A DNA stretch of 64,000 nt from Margaritifera margaritifera (GCA_029931535.1 JAQPZY010001436.1:1887001-1951000); one strand, 5' to 3'; shown: positions 11,502 to 22,908, counted from the stretch's first letter. The notes: a model not told the origin generated them from the sequence alone. Numbers and translations: made by a program.

Positions 11502-11528
11502 GAAAATGTGAATGAAGCCTGTCAACAT
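11502..11528 (+). CDS. GLG1: GLG1 exon 2: 27-nt microexon
   Basis: Nine codons (ENVNEACQH) between TTTTGTTGCAG and a strong donor GTAAGTAAC. The exon is in phase 0 at both ends, so it joins exon 1 (..NADE) to exon 3 (FLWQYK..) without changing frame. The single Cys fits the spacing of the first GLG1 Cys-rich repeat, where a Cys precedes the L/F-W-x-Y segment. Because it is a multiple of three, it could be skipped without a frameshift, removing one conserved Cys. It is flanked by introns of 7.0 and 5.9 kb. Confidence 0.82.
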
Positions 11529-13321
11529 GTAAGTAACATTTATTTTTTTCACTTTTTTTAAAAATCAAAGTTTTTGCATGTATTGTTTCTACTTTTCTAG
11601 TAGTATGTATTTACATTGCTAGAACTTGTGCTTTATTCTCTATGAATTTGTCTGTCTTCAGTGGACAAGTATTTGATTAGAGCGAAAAGAGCATTTAAAA
11701 TAGAGTATATTCAGTTAAATGTTGCTGTTAAATGATAGTATACATGAGAAAAGATAAGATGTAATGAACTGAAATTTATAGATCAATCATGGGTCACGCT
11801 ACCCGGCCAAGTGGGCAACTAAATCGCCGAAAAAAATGTAAACTTCACCTTCTTCTATTAGGAAAGCGAAAATGACTTCACCTTGTCGTTTGTTGTTAGA
11901 TCTACACCGAGTGACAGTGGTTTATGGCTTTTGAGATGCTCCCTTGATCCAGCCAAGTAGTTAGTGTTAAGCCCCAGGCAAAATGGATTGCATATTGCCA
12001 TAGCAGGTGTTCATATCAATTGTGCAGACAAAACAAACTCCTGCACATTCACAGGCATGTGTTTTAATAGCTGACTGACCATTAACTCTATCCCTCCAGA
12101 AGATATCGCTGCCTGATTTCCACAAGTTATCATTTGATGATGAAAACTTAGCAACTCATTTCGAAACTAAATCATCTATATGTAAATAACAATTTGTGTT
12201 TTAAGAATAGAATTGGAGAAAGCACTTTCTAAATTTATATTTTGAAAATTTTAACTGCCCTGCTTACATTATTTTCTTCATAAAATCAGTTTGAAACCGT
12301 AAGTGAACCTGGTAAGGGGTAATAATGGCGGACGTTGCTGTGTCTTGGAAGTACTTCTTCATTAGACTGTCTGTTTTCGTAATTCATTGGGCACATAAAT
12401 TAAGGAATTATACAGTTTGTAGAAAGCAAAGTGTAACTATTATGTGATAATAGATTTAGCTAAAAAAAAATCAAAAAATTTGTTGGTCAGAAACGTATGG
12501 GACAATGTTATGTTGTAGAATGGACGATACACGCTGTAACTTAAGGTCAAGGTTGTTTTCATACATCACTCATTTTTGTGAAAATACGAGATAAAGTAGC
12601 AAAGAAAAAAATATCCAATTAATACACATCGTTATTACGAGTACGTAGACAAATCTTAAAACCATCAATTTTCAGTCCTATCTAGGGGTTGATGCAGCAG
12701 AGCTAGAAAGTGAGTGGTCATATGAAGAAAATCCCTGTTTATAAAAATAGATGCATCTATATGGCATTGCGCCATATTTTCATATTTGTATATACTGGTG
12801 TGCCAGTTCAGTTACATTATGTTTCATTTCATCGTTTCACATAGATTGCATCACTGTAATTATAAATAGGTATAAATAGTTAATCAACTGCCACTAGAAC
12901 AAACAATGTAATTTTTATACTTTCAAAACCTTCAGCAAAATAGTAACATCAAAAGATTCAAATTTGCTTTAAAATTAACTTCCTCACAATGCAGTTGTAA
13001 AGTTGAGATTACTCATCAGTGACCACTGTGGTCTGAATGGATGAACACTATAATTTGAAGACACCTGTACATATGCTCTCATGTGCGTGTTATAGGGGTG
13101 TTTCAAACTTTTAGAACTTTTTTCGACTGCCGTTTTCTAGTGAAGAAACTACAAAAGATTAATTTGTTCTTTAAGTGGCAGTTGCTTAAGTATTTTTACC
13201 TATTTTTAATTACAATACTGTAATCTAGGTGCTCCTGTCAGTTTAAATTGATTACAATATATAGTTTCTGTTATGCTTTTTTGAAGCCATATGGCCAAAA
13301 TACATTGCATATTTCTCTCAG
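11529..13321. other. Intron 2, 5' part
   Basis: No repeat or gene is recognised with confidence. A 41-codon open frame starts at 12325 with ATGGCGGAC and matches no family I know. The rest is AT-rich. Confidence 0.35.
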
Positions 13322-13480
13322 GGACCCCGGGTGGCCGAGTGGTCTAAGGCGCTCGCCTTTACCGATCACTGCCATCTCACCTCTGTCTGCGTGGGTTCGA
13401 GTCTCGGGCTCGGCCAATGTGGATATGTGAGAAAGCTTTCCAGTAGCTTTCCGTGGTCGTGGTTCTTCTCGGTTTTACAA
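13322..13480 (+). mobile_element. tRNA-derived SINE, copy 1
   Basis: The head has the tRNA type A box GTGGCCGAGTGG followed by TCTAAGGCGC, and a B box GGTTCGAGTCT about 60 bases downstream. The sequence between does not fold as a canonical tRNA, so this is a SINE and not a functional tRNA gene. The body continues with a segment (GTGAGAAAGCTTTCC) shared with the second copy at 42497. The head resembles the Leu/Ser class. The 3' end is estimated. Confidence 0.7.
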
Positions 13481-13579
13481 CACAGAGAATTTTCTACTTG
13501 AAAACAAAGTATCATTTAAATCCAATGTAAAATGCAAATATCCATAATAAGAAATACAGGTCATTTCCAAATAAGAGAA

Positions 13580-13585
13580 GGAAAG

Positions 13586-13641
<56 letters not shown>
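13580..13641. repeat. (GA)n microsatellite
   Basis: A nearly pure GA run of about 50 bases, led by GAAA repeats. It gives a spurious Leu/Ser repeat frame on the minus strand. Confidence 0.95.
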
Positions 13642-13644
<3 letters not shown>

Positions 13645-14558
13645 AAATATTGAAAAATAAGTCATTCCCTTTCATAGGATACATAAGTGTGAACTGCTAA
13701 CAAACATCTTAATTGAACATTTGCTTTATTATTGATTATGATGGAGAAATAAGCAGCAAATAAACTTGCTATCTCTTTTCCTTGCACTAGTCCCCAGTCG
13801 AAGGAAGGTAAGTGTTCCAACTTGCTTTGGTAATCCAACTGGATACTTGCTACACTCTTGGAGAACAAATTTTGAGTCTGTTCGGCTCTGAATGTTCCTT
13901 CTAAAACATATACATTAACGAGACGAATTTGGCACAGTTTTAAATAAAAGTTGAAATGTTAATTATGTGTTCTTTTGTTTTCATTTTCTTGTCATTATCA
14001 GTTTTTAAATAATTTATTTCCCATGACAAAAGCTATTTTAAATTTGCGATTGTTGAGTTGGCCCGAGAGGTTAGTAGACTACCATATTTCCAGTTTCCAG
14101 TTCTAGATAAGTCCAGGTGTAAATAGCTTGTTCCAAGACTGTATGACTGATATGCAGATCAAGGTCTACAAGGTTCATTCAGGAAATAATTTCCTATAAA
14201 AAATTCGTTTACTTGATCTTCCAAGATATTAACAACAGTACTTATGTCACAACTAAACTGGGCTTGTAAACAGAAAATATGGTTGTAGCAAACCCACAGC
14301 AGCCAGTAATGATGAGTGACGACCTGTTTAAGGATGAAAAAATTTACTTAATGACTTTTAAACTCTCCCGGGTATCTGGATACCAATAAATGTAGACTAT
14401 TTTCACATTTGACTTTGCAATTTAAAGAGAGGGGTCAAGTTTTGTATTCAATGGCAACAAAATTTAGCCTTTGCAAATGAAAACGAGACTTCCGACTGTT
14501 TCCATAGCAGGTATTTTATAATTTTAGAAAGTAGTATTTTTCAACTAGCGGGAGGGCT

Positions 14559-16180
14559 GTGCCAGATAGTCCAGCATCAGCAGACTGGTCTTGGTTCTTC
14601 TCCTGCTTGATTTTAATGAGATGCTGCTATTTGCTGGTCAAATGTGCTTCTGCTGGATCCAAAGCTTTTTGTATTTTTTCTTCTGGAAGAAACAACATGT
14701 TCTTGAATCTACATACAGTCAAGCAAGGTGCCAAGCAGCTGCAACTTGTGAACATCCTCCTCCTTGTACCTTGGTTCTAAATACAACTTGGTGTTTACTT
14801 TCTGTTTGATTTTTTTTATGATGGGTTCATCACTCTCAAGGACAATGAACTTGGCCCTCTGTTTTGCGAGAAGAGGTAACACTAGTCCAATTGATGGGCA
14901 TGTTTGTTGACATGCAGCAACTGATGCTGTTTTGAAATCTTTCAGAACACCAATAATCTGCTGTACAACCATGCCCATCTTTCTTTCTCATCCAGAAACA
15001 AGGATCTAGCCTCTCTCTTCAAGTGAGGGTCAAGTATAGCAGCTTCAGTTGCAGGTTCTCATGAAATAAATCTCTCCAGCATGTCAAATGTTGAGTTCCA
15101 CCAGGTTTTACAATTAAGAGTTACTGTATATACTCGCGTATAAGTGTGGTCAAAATGCAAACAACATAGACTCTGATCTGCCATCACATAATGCGTCGGC
15201 AGATCCGGATCTATGTTGTTTGTTCTACTGATTACTCCTTACAAACTGCATAGACCCAGATCTGCCAGCGCATTATGCGATGGCAGATCTGGGTCTATGC
15301 AGTTGGTATTGGCTTATATGCGAGTATAGACGGTAACTTGAGTTTAGCCATATTCAGAGATTTTTGAATCACTTCTAGGACACCAGAAGCTTGTGGGCTT
15401 TTTCAAAAGTATTTTGCAACTGCACAAACCTTGAGTAGTACAGCATGGAGCTTTAGAATTCGTGTAAATATGCCACTTCGACCCAAAGCTGCTTTTACTG
15501 CCAGATCAAGTGTTTGAGCAAAGCACCCCAACTACTTCCAGGACATAGTTTCAGAGTTTTTATAAAATTGATGCATTGTCAGAGGTCATACCAACAAATT
15601 CTGGAAACTTCCACTCAGTAGATATGACCTTTAAGGCTGCAGCAATATTTTGATTAGCATGGGTATAGTCTTGCTGTTTAGGCTCAGAGTTGGACCTGGA
15701 ATCACCAAGGTCTTGTGTCAGTTTTTGAAGTTCATCTCCCATTCCTTGGTAATGTAAAAGATGGTCAGTGTCAGAGAATCCCGTTTTTGGGAGTGAAGTC
15801 CGAAAGCCCTCCATTATGCCAGCAGTAACTTGGTCCTCAATGATTTGTTCAACTTCAGTCATAAACTTAGTATAAACTTGGGGAAGCAGAGTTTCAGTGA
15901 ACCAAGTGTTGGATGGAAGTTCATAACTAGGTTTAAATGCAAGTATCATAAGCTTAAATGCATCATGCTTCACAGTTGACAGTGGGTGCAAGTCCTTTAT
16001 TGAGTTGTGAGATTCTCTCTGAATAAAATCGAGTGTTTCTGACCTACTTAGAACTTGTGCAAAAGGTCACTGATTTATGCTTGCAGTTCCAGTTTTTGGC
16101 CTACACTTCTCCCTTAATAACTCGTGCACATCAGGGTCCAAAACACAGACCGCAGTATAAATGAGGGCACATGTTACCGA
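14559..16180 (-). mobile_element. hAT transposon relic (ZBED-like transposase)
   Basis: Minus-strand fragments align in order with a ZBED-type hAT transposase. At 15560-15991, PLSTV.H.AFK and SYELPS open the segment, followed later by TSDNAS with a catalytic-type Asp. Near 15450-15530 comes QTLDLAVKAAL. After the inserted MITE comes WWNSTFDMLERF near 15060-15110, then a block containing AAILDPHLKREA and a region down to about 14560. Several in-frame stops and shifts separate the parts. The BED finger, dimerisation end and TIRs were not identified. It is a dead copy, older than the MITE inserted in it. Confidence 0.75.
15124..15333. mobile_element. 210-bp twin-hairpin MITE (pogo-type ends)
   Basis: TIRs CTGTATATACTCGCGTATAAG and CTTATATGCGAGTATAGACGG are flanked on both sides by TA. 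The ends match those of the larger elements at 38574 and 57798. The interior is two successive palindromes. The first (about 15159-15222) is imperfect. The second (about 15246-15303) has a perfect 22-base stem starting CTGCATAGACCCAGATC. It is inserted in the hAT relic. Confidence 0.85.
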
Positions 16181-16494
16181 GGGACCGCTGAAAAATTAAG
16201 AATGGGATGCCATCCCAGCTGGATATTGACAGTGAGGGGGGTGGGGGGTGGCTGTTTAAAAGTTTAATACTTGTTTTTAATCACATTGGGAATAATTGTC
16301 AATTAAAAGCTTTTTCTAATGAAATAGTTCGCTTATTTGTCTAAATTACCTTTATTTTCAAGATAACCAACCTCTTAAAGATTGTTAAAAACATTACTCC
16401 AAGAGATTTCAAAACACATCACATGTATCTGCATAAACATTGTGTATTATGTCATTTTTTATTGTTCTGTTAGTAACATATTGATGCCATGATG

Positions 16495-16690
16495 TCATTG
16501 CAAGTAATAGTGAAATTTCTGCTTATCCTTGAGCAAACCTCTGAGTGCCAATTCAGGAATTTTAAGTTCACTACAAACTTTGGAACTTACTTCTCCATAG
16601 TGAACTGTATCTGTGAAACAAAGCTTTTCATTCATTGAGTACTCCTGTCGCTTGTTTCCCTTGCTATCCTTGATCACATTTGTGAATTAG
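16495..16690 (-). mobile_element. Tigger/pogo transposase HTH fragment
   Basis: A minus-strand frame of 60 codons with KRQEYSMNEKLCF, then KIPELALRGLLKDKQKF. This is the pattern of a Psq/CENP-B N-terminal helix-turn-helix as in Tigger and Jerky proteins. No DDE domain follows. No TIRs were identified around it. Confidence 0.6.
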
Positions 16691-17405
16691 TAGGATAAAC
16701 CACTGATTAATGTTAGATACTTTAATTATGTTAATTACATAATAATATTTATAACAGTGTTTGATTGGTCAGTTGAAATAGTTGACCCGACAGTACCATG
16801 AACACTAGCTCATATGCGGGTAGGATTTGCATGCCTTTTAAAATTTTTATTCCACCCCCTTTATTTGATTTGATGCAAAAGACGTAATTAAAGCAGATCT
16901 ACTTTTAATTGATTGTAAAAATACAACAAACATTTCTGTAAATCGAAGATCAAAACACAGTCAGCACTTAATTAGGTTCTCACAGAAATACTCATGGACA
17001 CAGCTGCGATGGTAGGTTGACACCTTTCTCATTTGAAAACAAGAGAACATATCTCATTTATGATGATTTCACTGAACTGAATTAAAAGATAGAACTAAAA
17101 CAGGAATTTCACTTGACAAAATTTATGTAAGTGGTATTTATTTCTTAGAGTGCTGTCACCAGCAGTCATTACTGACATTTTCACAGATTGAAATTTCATG
17201 AAATATGAGTCGAAAGAGTAACCTCCATATTTGACCTTTGAGTGCCTGTAATGACAACTGTCCTATGTATATGAGTGTCTTGCAAGGTACATTTCAGTGT
17301 AGTATAGCTTGAATACAAACAACTTTGTCATTGACAATAATTTTTTCTTTTCTTTCATTATGTTCAGTTGAAATGATTTACTGATATTTTGATCTTTTTC
17401 TTCAG
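16691..17405. other. Intron 2, 3' end
   Basis: AT-rich sequence leading to the exon 3 acceptor. Nothing is recognised. Confidence 0.4.
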
Positions 17406-17492
17406 TTCCTGTGGCAGTATAAACAGAATTTAACACTTGACGTCAGGTTTGACTCTGCTGCCAGACAAGTTTGTGGTCAAGAGCTGAACATG
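17406..17492 (+). CDS. GLG1: GLG1 exon 3
   Basis: 29 codons (starting FLWQYKQNLTLD, ending ELNM) between TTTTTCTTCAG and GTTAGTG, in phase 0 at both ends. It continues the first GLG1 Cys-rich repeat: a W-x-Y-K motif, an N-L-T sequon (possible N-glycosylation site), and R.VC. It matches the conserved segment after the repeat's second Cys in GLG1 proteins. A 103-bp tandem repeat begins about 80 bases into intron 3. Confidence 0.88.
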
Positions 17493-17569
17493 GTTAGTGC
17501 TATGATATGTCTGTTTAAAAGTGGGAATTTATTTATATTCAGATAATGTTATCTTTGTGTGACAAATCT

Positions 17570-17982
17570 TGTGCCTGGAGCCCAAGGACTACCAGAATGC
17601 AGAGTCTGAGCTTCCAGATGTTGAATTCAGGTAGCCCATTGGGCTAGCACAATATATCATGACTTGTATATTTGTGCTTGGAGCCCAAGTACTACCAGAA
17701 TGCAGGGTCTGAAATTCCAGATGTTGAATTCAGATAGGCCATTGGGTTAGCATAATATATCATGACTTGTATTTTTGTGACAAGAGCCTAAGGACTACCA
17801 GAATGCAGAGTCTGAGATTCCAGGTGTTGAACTCAGGTAACCCATTGGGCTAGCACAATATATCATGACTTGTATATTTGTACTTGGAGCCCAAGGACTA
17901 CCAGAATGCAGAGTCTGAGATTCCAGATGTTGAATTCAGGTAGCCCATTGGGCTAGCACAATATATCATGACTTGTATATTT
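17570..17982. repeat. 103-bp tandem repeat, 4 copies
   Basis: Four head-to-tail copies of a unit of about 103 bases containing GGACTACCAGAATGCAGAG and CACAATATATCATGACTTG. Starts are near 17570, 17673, 17776 and 17880. It lies just downstream of exon 3. Confidence 0.9.
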
Positions 17983-18121
17983 TTATTTTCCAAATATAAG
18001 TATCAAAATATTTATCACATAAAGAAATTAATATTAATCATGTTTTGTTAACAAGGAAAAAGAAATTCCTCAAGCTTACATTTAATATTAGAGTGCCTTC
18101 TGTGGGCTAGAAGGAGTGTTG

Positions 18122-18300
18122 TTTATAGCTCACCTGGCCTTAAGGCCAAATGAGCTTATGGTATGGCCTTGCATGCTTCATGCATCATCTATTATATTGT
18201 GAATCATCAGTCCATCAACTATTGTGTTACCACTCTGGAGTTCATATTTCTGATCTGATTTCAAACCAACTTGGATTATCATCCAAAATCATGTCAAGAT
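18122..18300. repeat. Hairpin-headed repeat (TTTATAGCTCACCTGGCC type)
   Basis: Begins TATAGCTCACCTGGCC-TTAA-GGCCAAATGAGC, an obvious hairpin, then CTTATGG and a degenerate TCAGTCCATC tract. This is the 5' module of a repeat family I associate with bivalves. Its layout parallels the CTCTACTGGTC/GACCAGAAGAG modules at 7891, 31991, 35401 and 62295, so it is probably a relative that has lost its core. Confidence 0.5.
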
Positions 18301-18329
18301 ATCTACATGGAAGATGACTAAAATAAATA

Positions 18330-18990
18330 ATAATAGTACCTGCAGCCGCTACAAGCACTGCTACTTCTATTACTAAAATTTTTATTATTATTCATAGTAA
18401 ATCACTGGCCAAAGGCTGACAGTGGGCAGCTGCATGCAATGTTCTATACCTGTTTTCGTTTTTCATATGGAGAGGTTAGAACAGTTTTTTTTATATCAGC
18501 TGTTATATTGTCATGAAGGTAAGTTTGGTATAAACTTTAACTTAAATATACGTTTCAGTGTGTGTACAATTACAGAGTGAAGTGAAGTCATTTGACAATG
18601 ATCAGAATATAAAAGTATAATATATACTAAAGCTGATTAAAAAATCATGTATCAAGTTATATACATTGATGAAGACTAGAACAGATTAATATCCACTAAC
18701 AATTTGTATTTTTGTTATAAACTTCATTTGAATAAAGATAAACTGTTCTGAATCTCTTCTAATAAAGCAAACTTTTTAGTAAATTATGTTTCTCTGATAA
18801 TACTTACTTGATCACATTACATTAGGATAACTTTCTTTGCTACCTCTGAATCCAGCGCTCTCAGAAAGATGAAAAAATGTCTTTCTGTCTACATATTATA
18901 TAGACAAAGGGAAGCAACTATTACAGGTTAACTGCCCTTTATACCCACTAGGTGGCTATCATTATACCTGGTCTAAACCAGTTTTTTTAC
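18330..18990. repeat. Dispersed repeat pair, left members
   Basis: Two blocks recur about 5 kb downstream. Block D (18330-18600, from a TAC/CTG-rich tract to CTTAAATATACGTTTCAGTG) recurs in the same orientation at about 23470-23770. Block I (18795-18990, containing CAAAGGGAAGCAA and CCCACTAGGTGGCTA) recurs inverted at about 23253-23440. The family is not recognised. Confidence 0.6.
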
Positions 18991-20050
18991 TTGAGCGACA
19001 CCTTAAAAGATGCTTGCAACCCTAAATACCTCATTTGGGTCATGACCTGGGGTTTGGGAACCACTGCATTAGGAGAATAGGTAAGAGGAGGAGGAAATAC
19101 TGAGCATCCTACCTCAACCTGTGTCACCCAGTAGGAGCATGATTGCTCTACTAAAAGGATGAACTCCTAATGTTAGTTTAGCACAACAAGAGACAATTTG
19201 CTTATACACGTGTGCGAGAGATCTCTGTGGGATTCTGCACATGATTATTGTCTCACCATCAAAAGTTTCTCAGGCAAATCCAGCAAAAGTGGCAAATTCA
19301 TGTCTGGGTCAAAGGTTGTGCTTTCATGAATGGGTAGTGGTCACTGTCTGTGCAGTTACCACTAACCCAACGAGATTTGGTTCTTTACTTAGAGAGGTCA
19401 TTTCATGCAAATGGAAGGTAGAGAAAGCAGACTGGGCATGCCAGTCAGCTGATTCCGCTATATCCTGAATTGAGATATTACATTAATGGCCAGGCTTATG
19501 GAAATCCCTCGTATTTTGTGAGCCGAAATGTTTATTAGTGTACCTGATCCTATGAGAGGTAAGAGTACACTAATTTAATAACTCCCTTTAGTCAAGTGGT
19601 CAGCGCTTGTGGGGTTATGTCTTGCATTCCCGCCTTCATTGGTAGGAACAGTATTTTACAGTTTTATTCGGATATTGTACATGCATCTCAGGTAAAATCT
19701 GAGGGTATGTACAGGGTCCTGCATCTTTGCTTCTCTCGACAAATCAATCAAGGAGAGGAAACAAATAGTTATTGTTGGTTGACCAGTGACAGCAGCTGTT
19801 CTTAGAAAGGAACCAGATTGTGTCTAAACAACGACTGAACCATCAGAACTGCATGTAGTTTGAATCAACAGATATCGTATGTAACAAACTCAATCTGCAT
19901 GTTGAAGTTAGTGTTATCATAAATTGTAAATCATGGATGATAGCTGCTTCAGTGAGGAGGAAAGACGATAGCTCAAACTTAGACGAGTTTGGCCATGTCA
20001 AAACCCAGGATTGATTCCATTGGGGAATAATGTGAGTGAGTGTGGTCTGG
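18991..20050. other. Intron 3 stretch, mostly unrecognised
   Basis: Near 19050-19070 is GGGGTTTGGGAACCACTG, which looks like the end of a hAT-type MITE (reverse CAGTGGTTCCCAAAC), but no partner end is clear. The plus-strand open frames at 19241 and 19596 match no family known to me. Confidence 0.3.
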
Positions 20051-21900
20051 ATATGTCAAAATTGGACTGAAAATCGGAGATTACCTGTTCTGGCCAAAAT
20101 TGTCTCTTCCATGAAATCTGAATGTGTGTGAGATCTTGGAACAGTATCCATTGAGTGTGATAGGGGGTAACTTCTCTTCAAGAGAAAAAGATAGAAGTTC
20201 GCCACCGGGGAATGGGTGCTGAGATTGGTGTGATGTCATTGATCTGACACTAGTCATTGACAACACACGATTTCCCCTTGTATGTCCACAAAGTGGAGGA
20301 TCTTCAGCTGTTGCGATCCTCTACATGATTGAAGCTCCTAACTCCTTTTTGATCAGGACATCCCTGAAAGGAGCCATGAGTGAAGGAGGAGTTCTTTGGA
20401 CATTGATGTAATGGTGGCAATCTCGACTGCTTGTGCGGAGTGGAGGTCGTCTGGGTACATATGTCGCTAAATTGAGCAGATAGTTGAACCAGGATGTTTC
20501 ATCTTAGTTGGGCAATCAGAGCTATTGCAGTATGTGCCCCTCATTTCTTAATTATCTTTATAGTCAAAACGGATAGGAAAGGGGTATGCCCACATTACCT
20601 CCCAGTTGATTAAAAATCAGGTACGGCCCATGCTTTTGGGATCGGGGAAAAATGAGAAAGAAATGGCAAGCATCGGACAGACAACTCTGTATGAAGCAGT
20701 TGTCCTCCCTTGATAATGAGCTGGCAAGTAATGTGTTGGACTTGAATATTGCCTGATTTTGGGAATATCCAAGAAGGTATTCCCGTACCATGAAGCAAAG
20801 GTCAGGTGATTGCTCCCCCTTGCAGAGGTACCTCATGACAACCGAATTGTCTGACATTATCAGAACAGTGTTTCCATGGATGTGTTCTACCCACGTGTGG
20901 AAGGCATTGAAAATGGCTTTCATTTCCAAGAGGTTTATATGAAAAGCTTACTTGTAAAGAATCCACATGCCACTGACCATTGCAGGTCCAGTAGTAAACT
21001 GGCATTGTAAGAGGTCCATCCCTGCATTGAGTATGCCGAGGAGCTGTAAGAAACTTCATCACCTAAATAACGTGTTGTTTGATGCTTTCTCCAACGCATG
21101 AGCTATACTTTCAATGCATTTGGGAGAAAGATGCCAAGTTAATATGTGTTAAGAGTTCCATATCTAGATGGACAAAATGTTGAGAGGGATAAGGTCAGAC
21201 TTCTCTACATTGATTATCCACCTTGAACTATGAATGAGGGAAGTACGGTTGTTCATGTTGTGAACCAGAAACCATAATAACTGAAAGTTTTATGGTGTGT
21301 CCAGGAATGCCTGCCTTCTCTGTGGAGGACGTCTTAAACAGGGATTTGACTTGGTGTAATGTCTTCTTGAAAGTAAAACTTCAGTGTCTTGGTTGATGCC
21401 TTTTCTGATGCATGACCGATTCTTTCGATGCGTTTGAGAGGAAGACGCCAAGTTGATATGTGTTAATGGTTCCGTACCTAGATGGACCAAAATGTTGTGA
21501 AGGGAGAAGGTCAGACTTTTCTACATTGATTATTCACCACACAATGAGGGAAGTAAGGTTGTTCATATCGCGAACCAAAAACCAAACTTACTGAATGTTT
21601 TTGTGGTGTGTTGTGCAGGAAAATCGCAGTCTCTGTGGTGGATGTCCTGAACTCTTAGTGAAGGGCTTAGATTGGGGCCATATGGATCAGTATATGGAAG
21701 TACGCATTGGACATGTCGAGGCTGATCATATACTTGTCGCATCTCTATCACAGGTCTCAATTGCCATTGGACTTCATAACCAGAACCTGTCGGCTGGTGC
21801 AGTATGGTCGGTATGGTCAACCGGCTATGTGGTCTGTCTGGATGGATGGCTCACTGGTTGGAGTTAACAGACTTCTGACCACTGCAATCGCATGAAGCTC
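20050..21900 (-). mobile_element. DIRS-like retrotransposon relic
   Basis: Minus-strand remnants in DIRS order. First is RT thumb-like sequence (SFLQLLGILNAGMDLL..FTTGPAM near 21000-21060). Next is the RNase H entry HINLLEMKAIFNAFHTWV with TVLIMSDNSVVMRYL downstream (20800-20945). A region with IALIAQLR follows, and then GYCSKISHTF near 20130, which resembles the start of the tyrosine recombinase. The LLEMKA and SDN.VV residues are those of DIRS-type RNase H. Many stops and shifts show it is dead. The terminal repeats were not defined. Upstream sequence at 21075-21618 is duplicated in tandem. Confidence 0.65.
21075..21620. repeat. Imperfect tandem duplication inside the DIRS relic
   Basis: About 230 bases at 21075-21305 recur at about 21395-21618 in the same orientation. 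Shared landmarks are GAAAGATGCCAAGTTAATATG / GGAAGACGCCAAGTTGATATG and GGTCAGACTT.TCTACATTGATTAT. Each carries the same part of the retroelement frame. Confidence 0.75.
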
Positions 21901-22279
21901 GTTCGTACGGCTGGTCTGGTTGGTCTGCAGTTGAACAGCGTACAAAAGGTGATATATGCTTTGCAGTCTGACCGGCTGGTGCTGTATGGTCGGTACAGAC
22001 CATCTGTACCGTATTGGTCAAATTGCAAATCTTCATGTCCGGATTGTTTTCTTAACATTTTCGTGCATAGATGGAGGAAAAGATTACAAACTCTCACACC
22101 TCATGGTCATGGTCATATTTGTTTGTGAGCCATCACATCTCATTGGTGGGGTCCTAGGTGTATTCCCAGTGGGATTATAATATATAAATGCCATTTCTAC
22201 TCGTTGACATATTGACAACAAAGCCCTTTGAGTCATATTGATCATATGTGATTCCAAGGCTTGATTAGAATAACCTGTG

Positions 22280-22680
22280 CTTTCTACTGTATTCACAGAT
22301 ACAGTATATTCTGGCGCTATTTTGTGTCTGCATGGGGGGTAGAGAGGGCATCGCAATATCACCATGAGACTACTCAATGTATTCATGGATACAGTATGTT
22401 GTAGCGCTATTCTGCGTCATCATGGGGGGTGGAGTGGGCATCTCAACATCACCAATGAGACTAATCAATAATTCTACTGTATTCATGGATACAGTATGTT
22501 GTGGTGCTATTGTGCGTCTTCATGGGGGTGGAGAGGGCATCTTGACATCACCCGTGAGACTACTCAATGATTGTACTGTATTCATGGACACTGTATGTTC
22601 TGGTGCTTTTTATGCATCTGCATGAGGGGTGGAGAGGGCATCTTAACATCCCTCATGAGACTAATCAACAAATTGGAAGT
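22280..22680. repeat. Tandem repeat of about 100 bp, 4 copies
   Basis: Four copies, each with TGTATTCATGGATACAGTAT and later GGGGGTGGAGAGGGCATC. Landmarks fall near 22289, 22378, 22479 and 22577. Each unit contains a short inverted repeat around the ATTCATGGATACAG segment. Confidence 0.85.
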
Positions 22681-22908
22681 GAGATGTAGTTAAACATGCT
22701 TGTTTTGCGGCCTTTGGAGCTGCTTTTTCAAAACACTGGACCACGCATTTTCATACCAAAGTACACACACATGTAATGTGTGTGCCAACGAGCAATTGTA
22801 TGTGTAGATATGTTTCGTGTCCATGCTCCACGACCTTAAATCATTTACACTTCTTGCATTTGGTTGTCATCTCTGTAATGAATAAGAGGAACAAATAAGT
22901 GCATACAA

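Noticed and set aside
13322..13410. Apparent tRNA gene (A box and B box present)
   Set aside because: The sequence between the boxes does not form an anticodon arm, and a second copy lacks the B box but shares the body, so it is a SINE head.
13475..13684. Minus-strand Leu/Ser-repeat open frame
   Set aside because: It is the translation of the GA microsatellite.
14559..14809. Plus-strand open frames around 14559-14809
   Set aside because: They are shadows of the minus-strand hAT relic.
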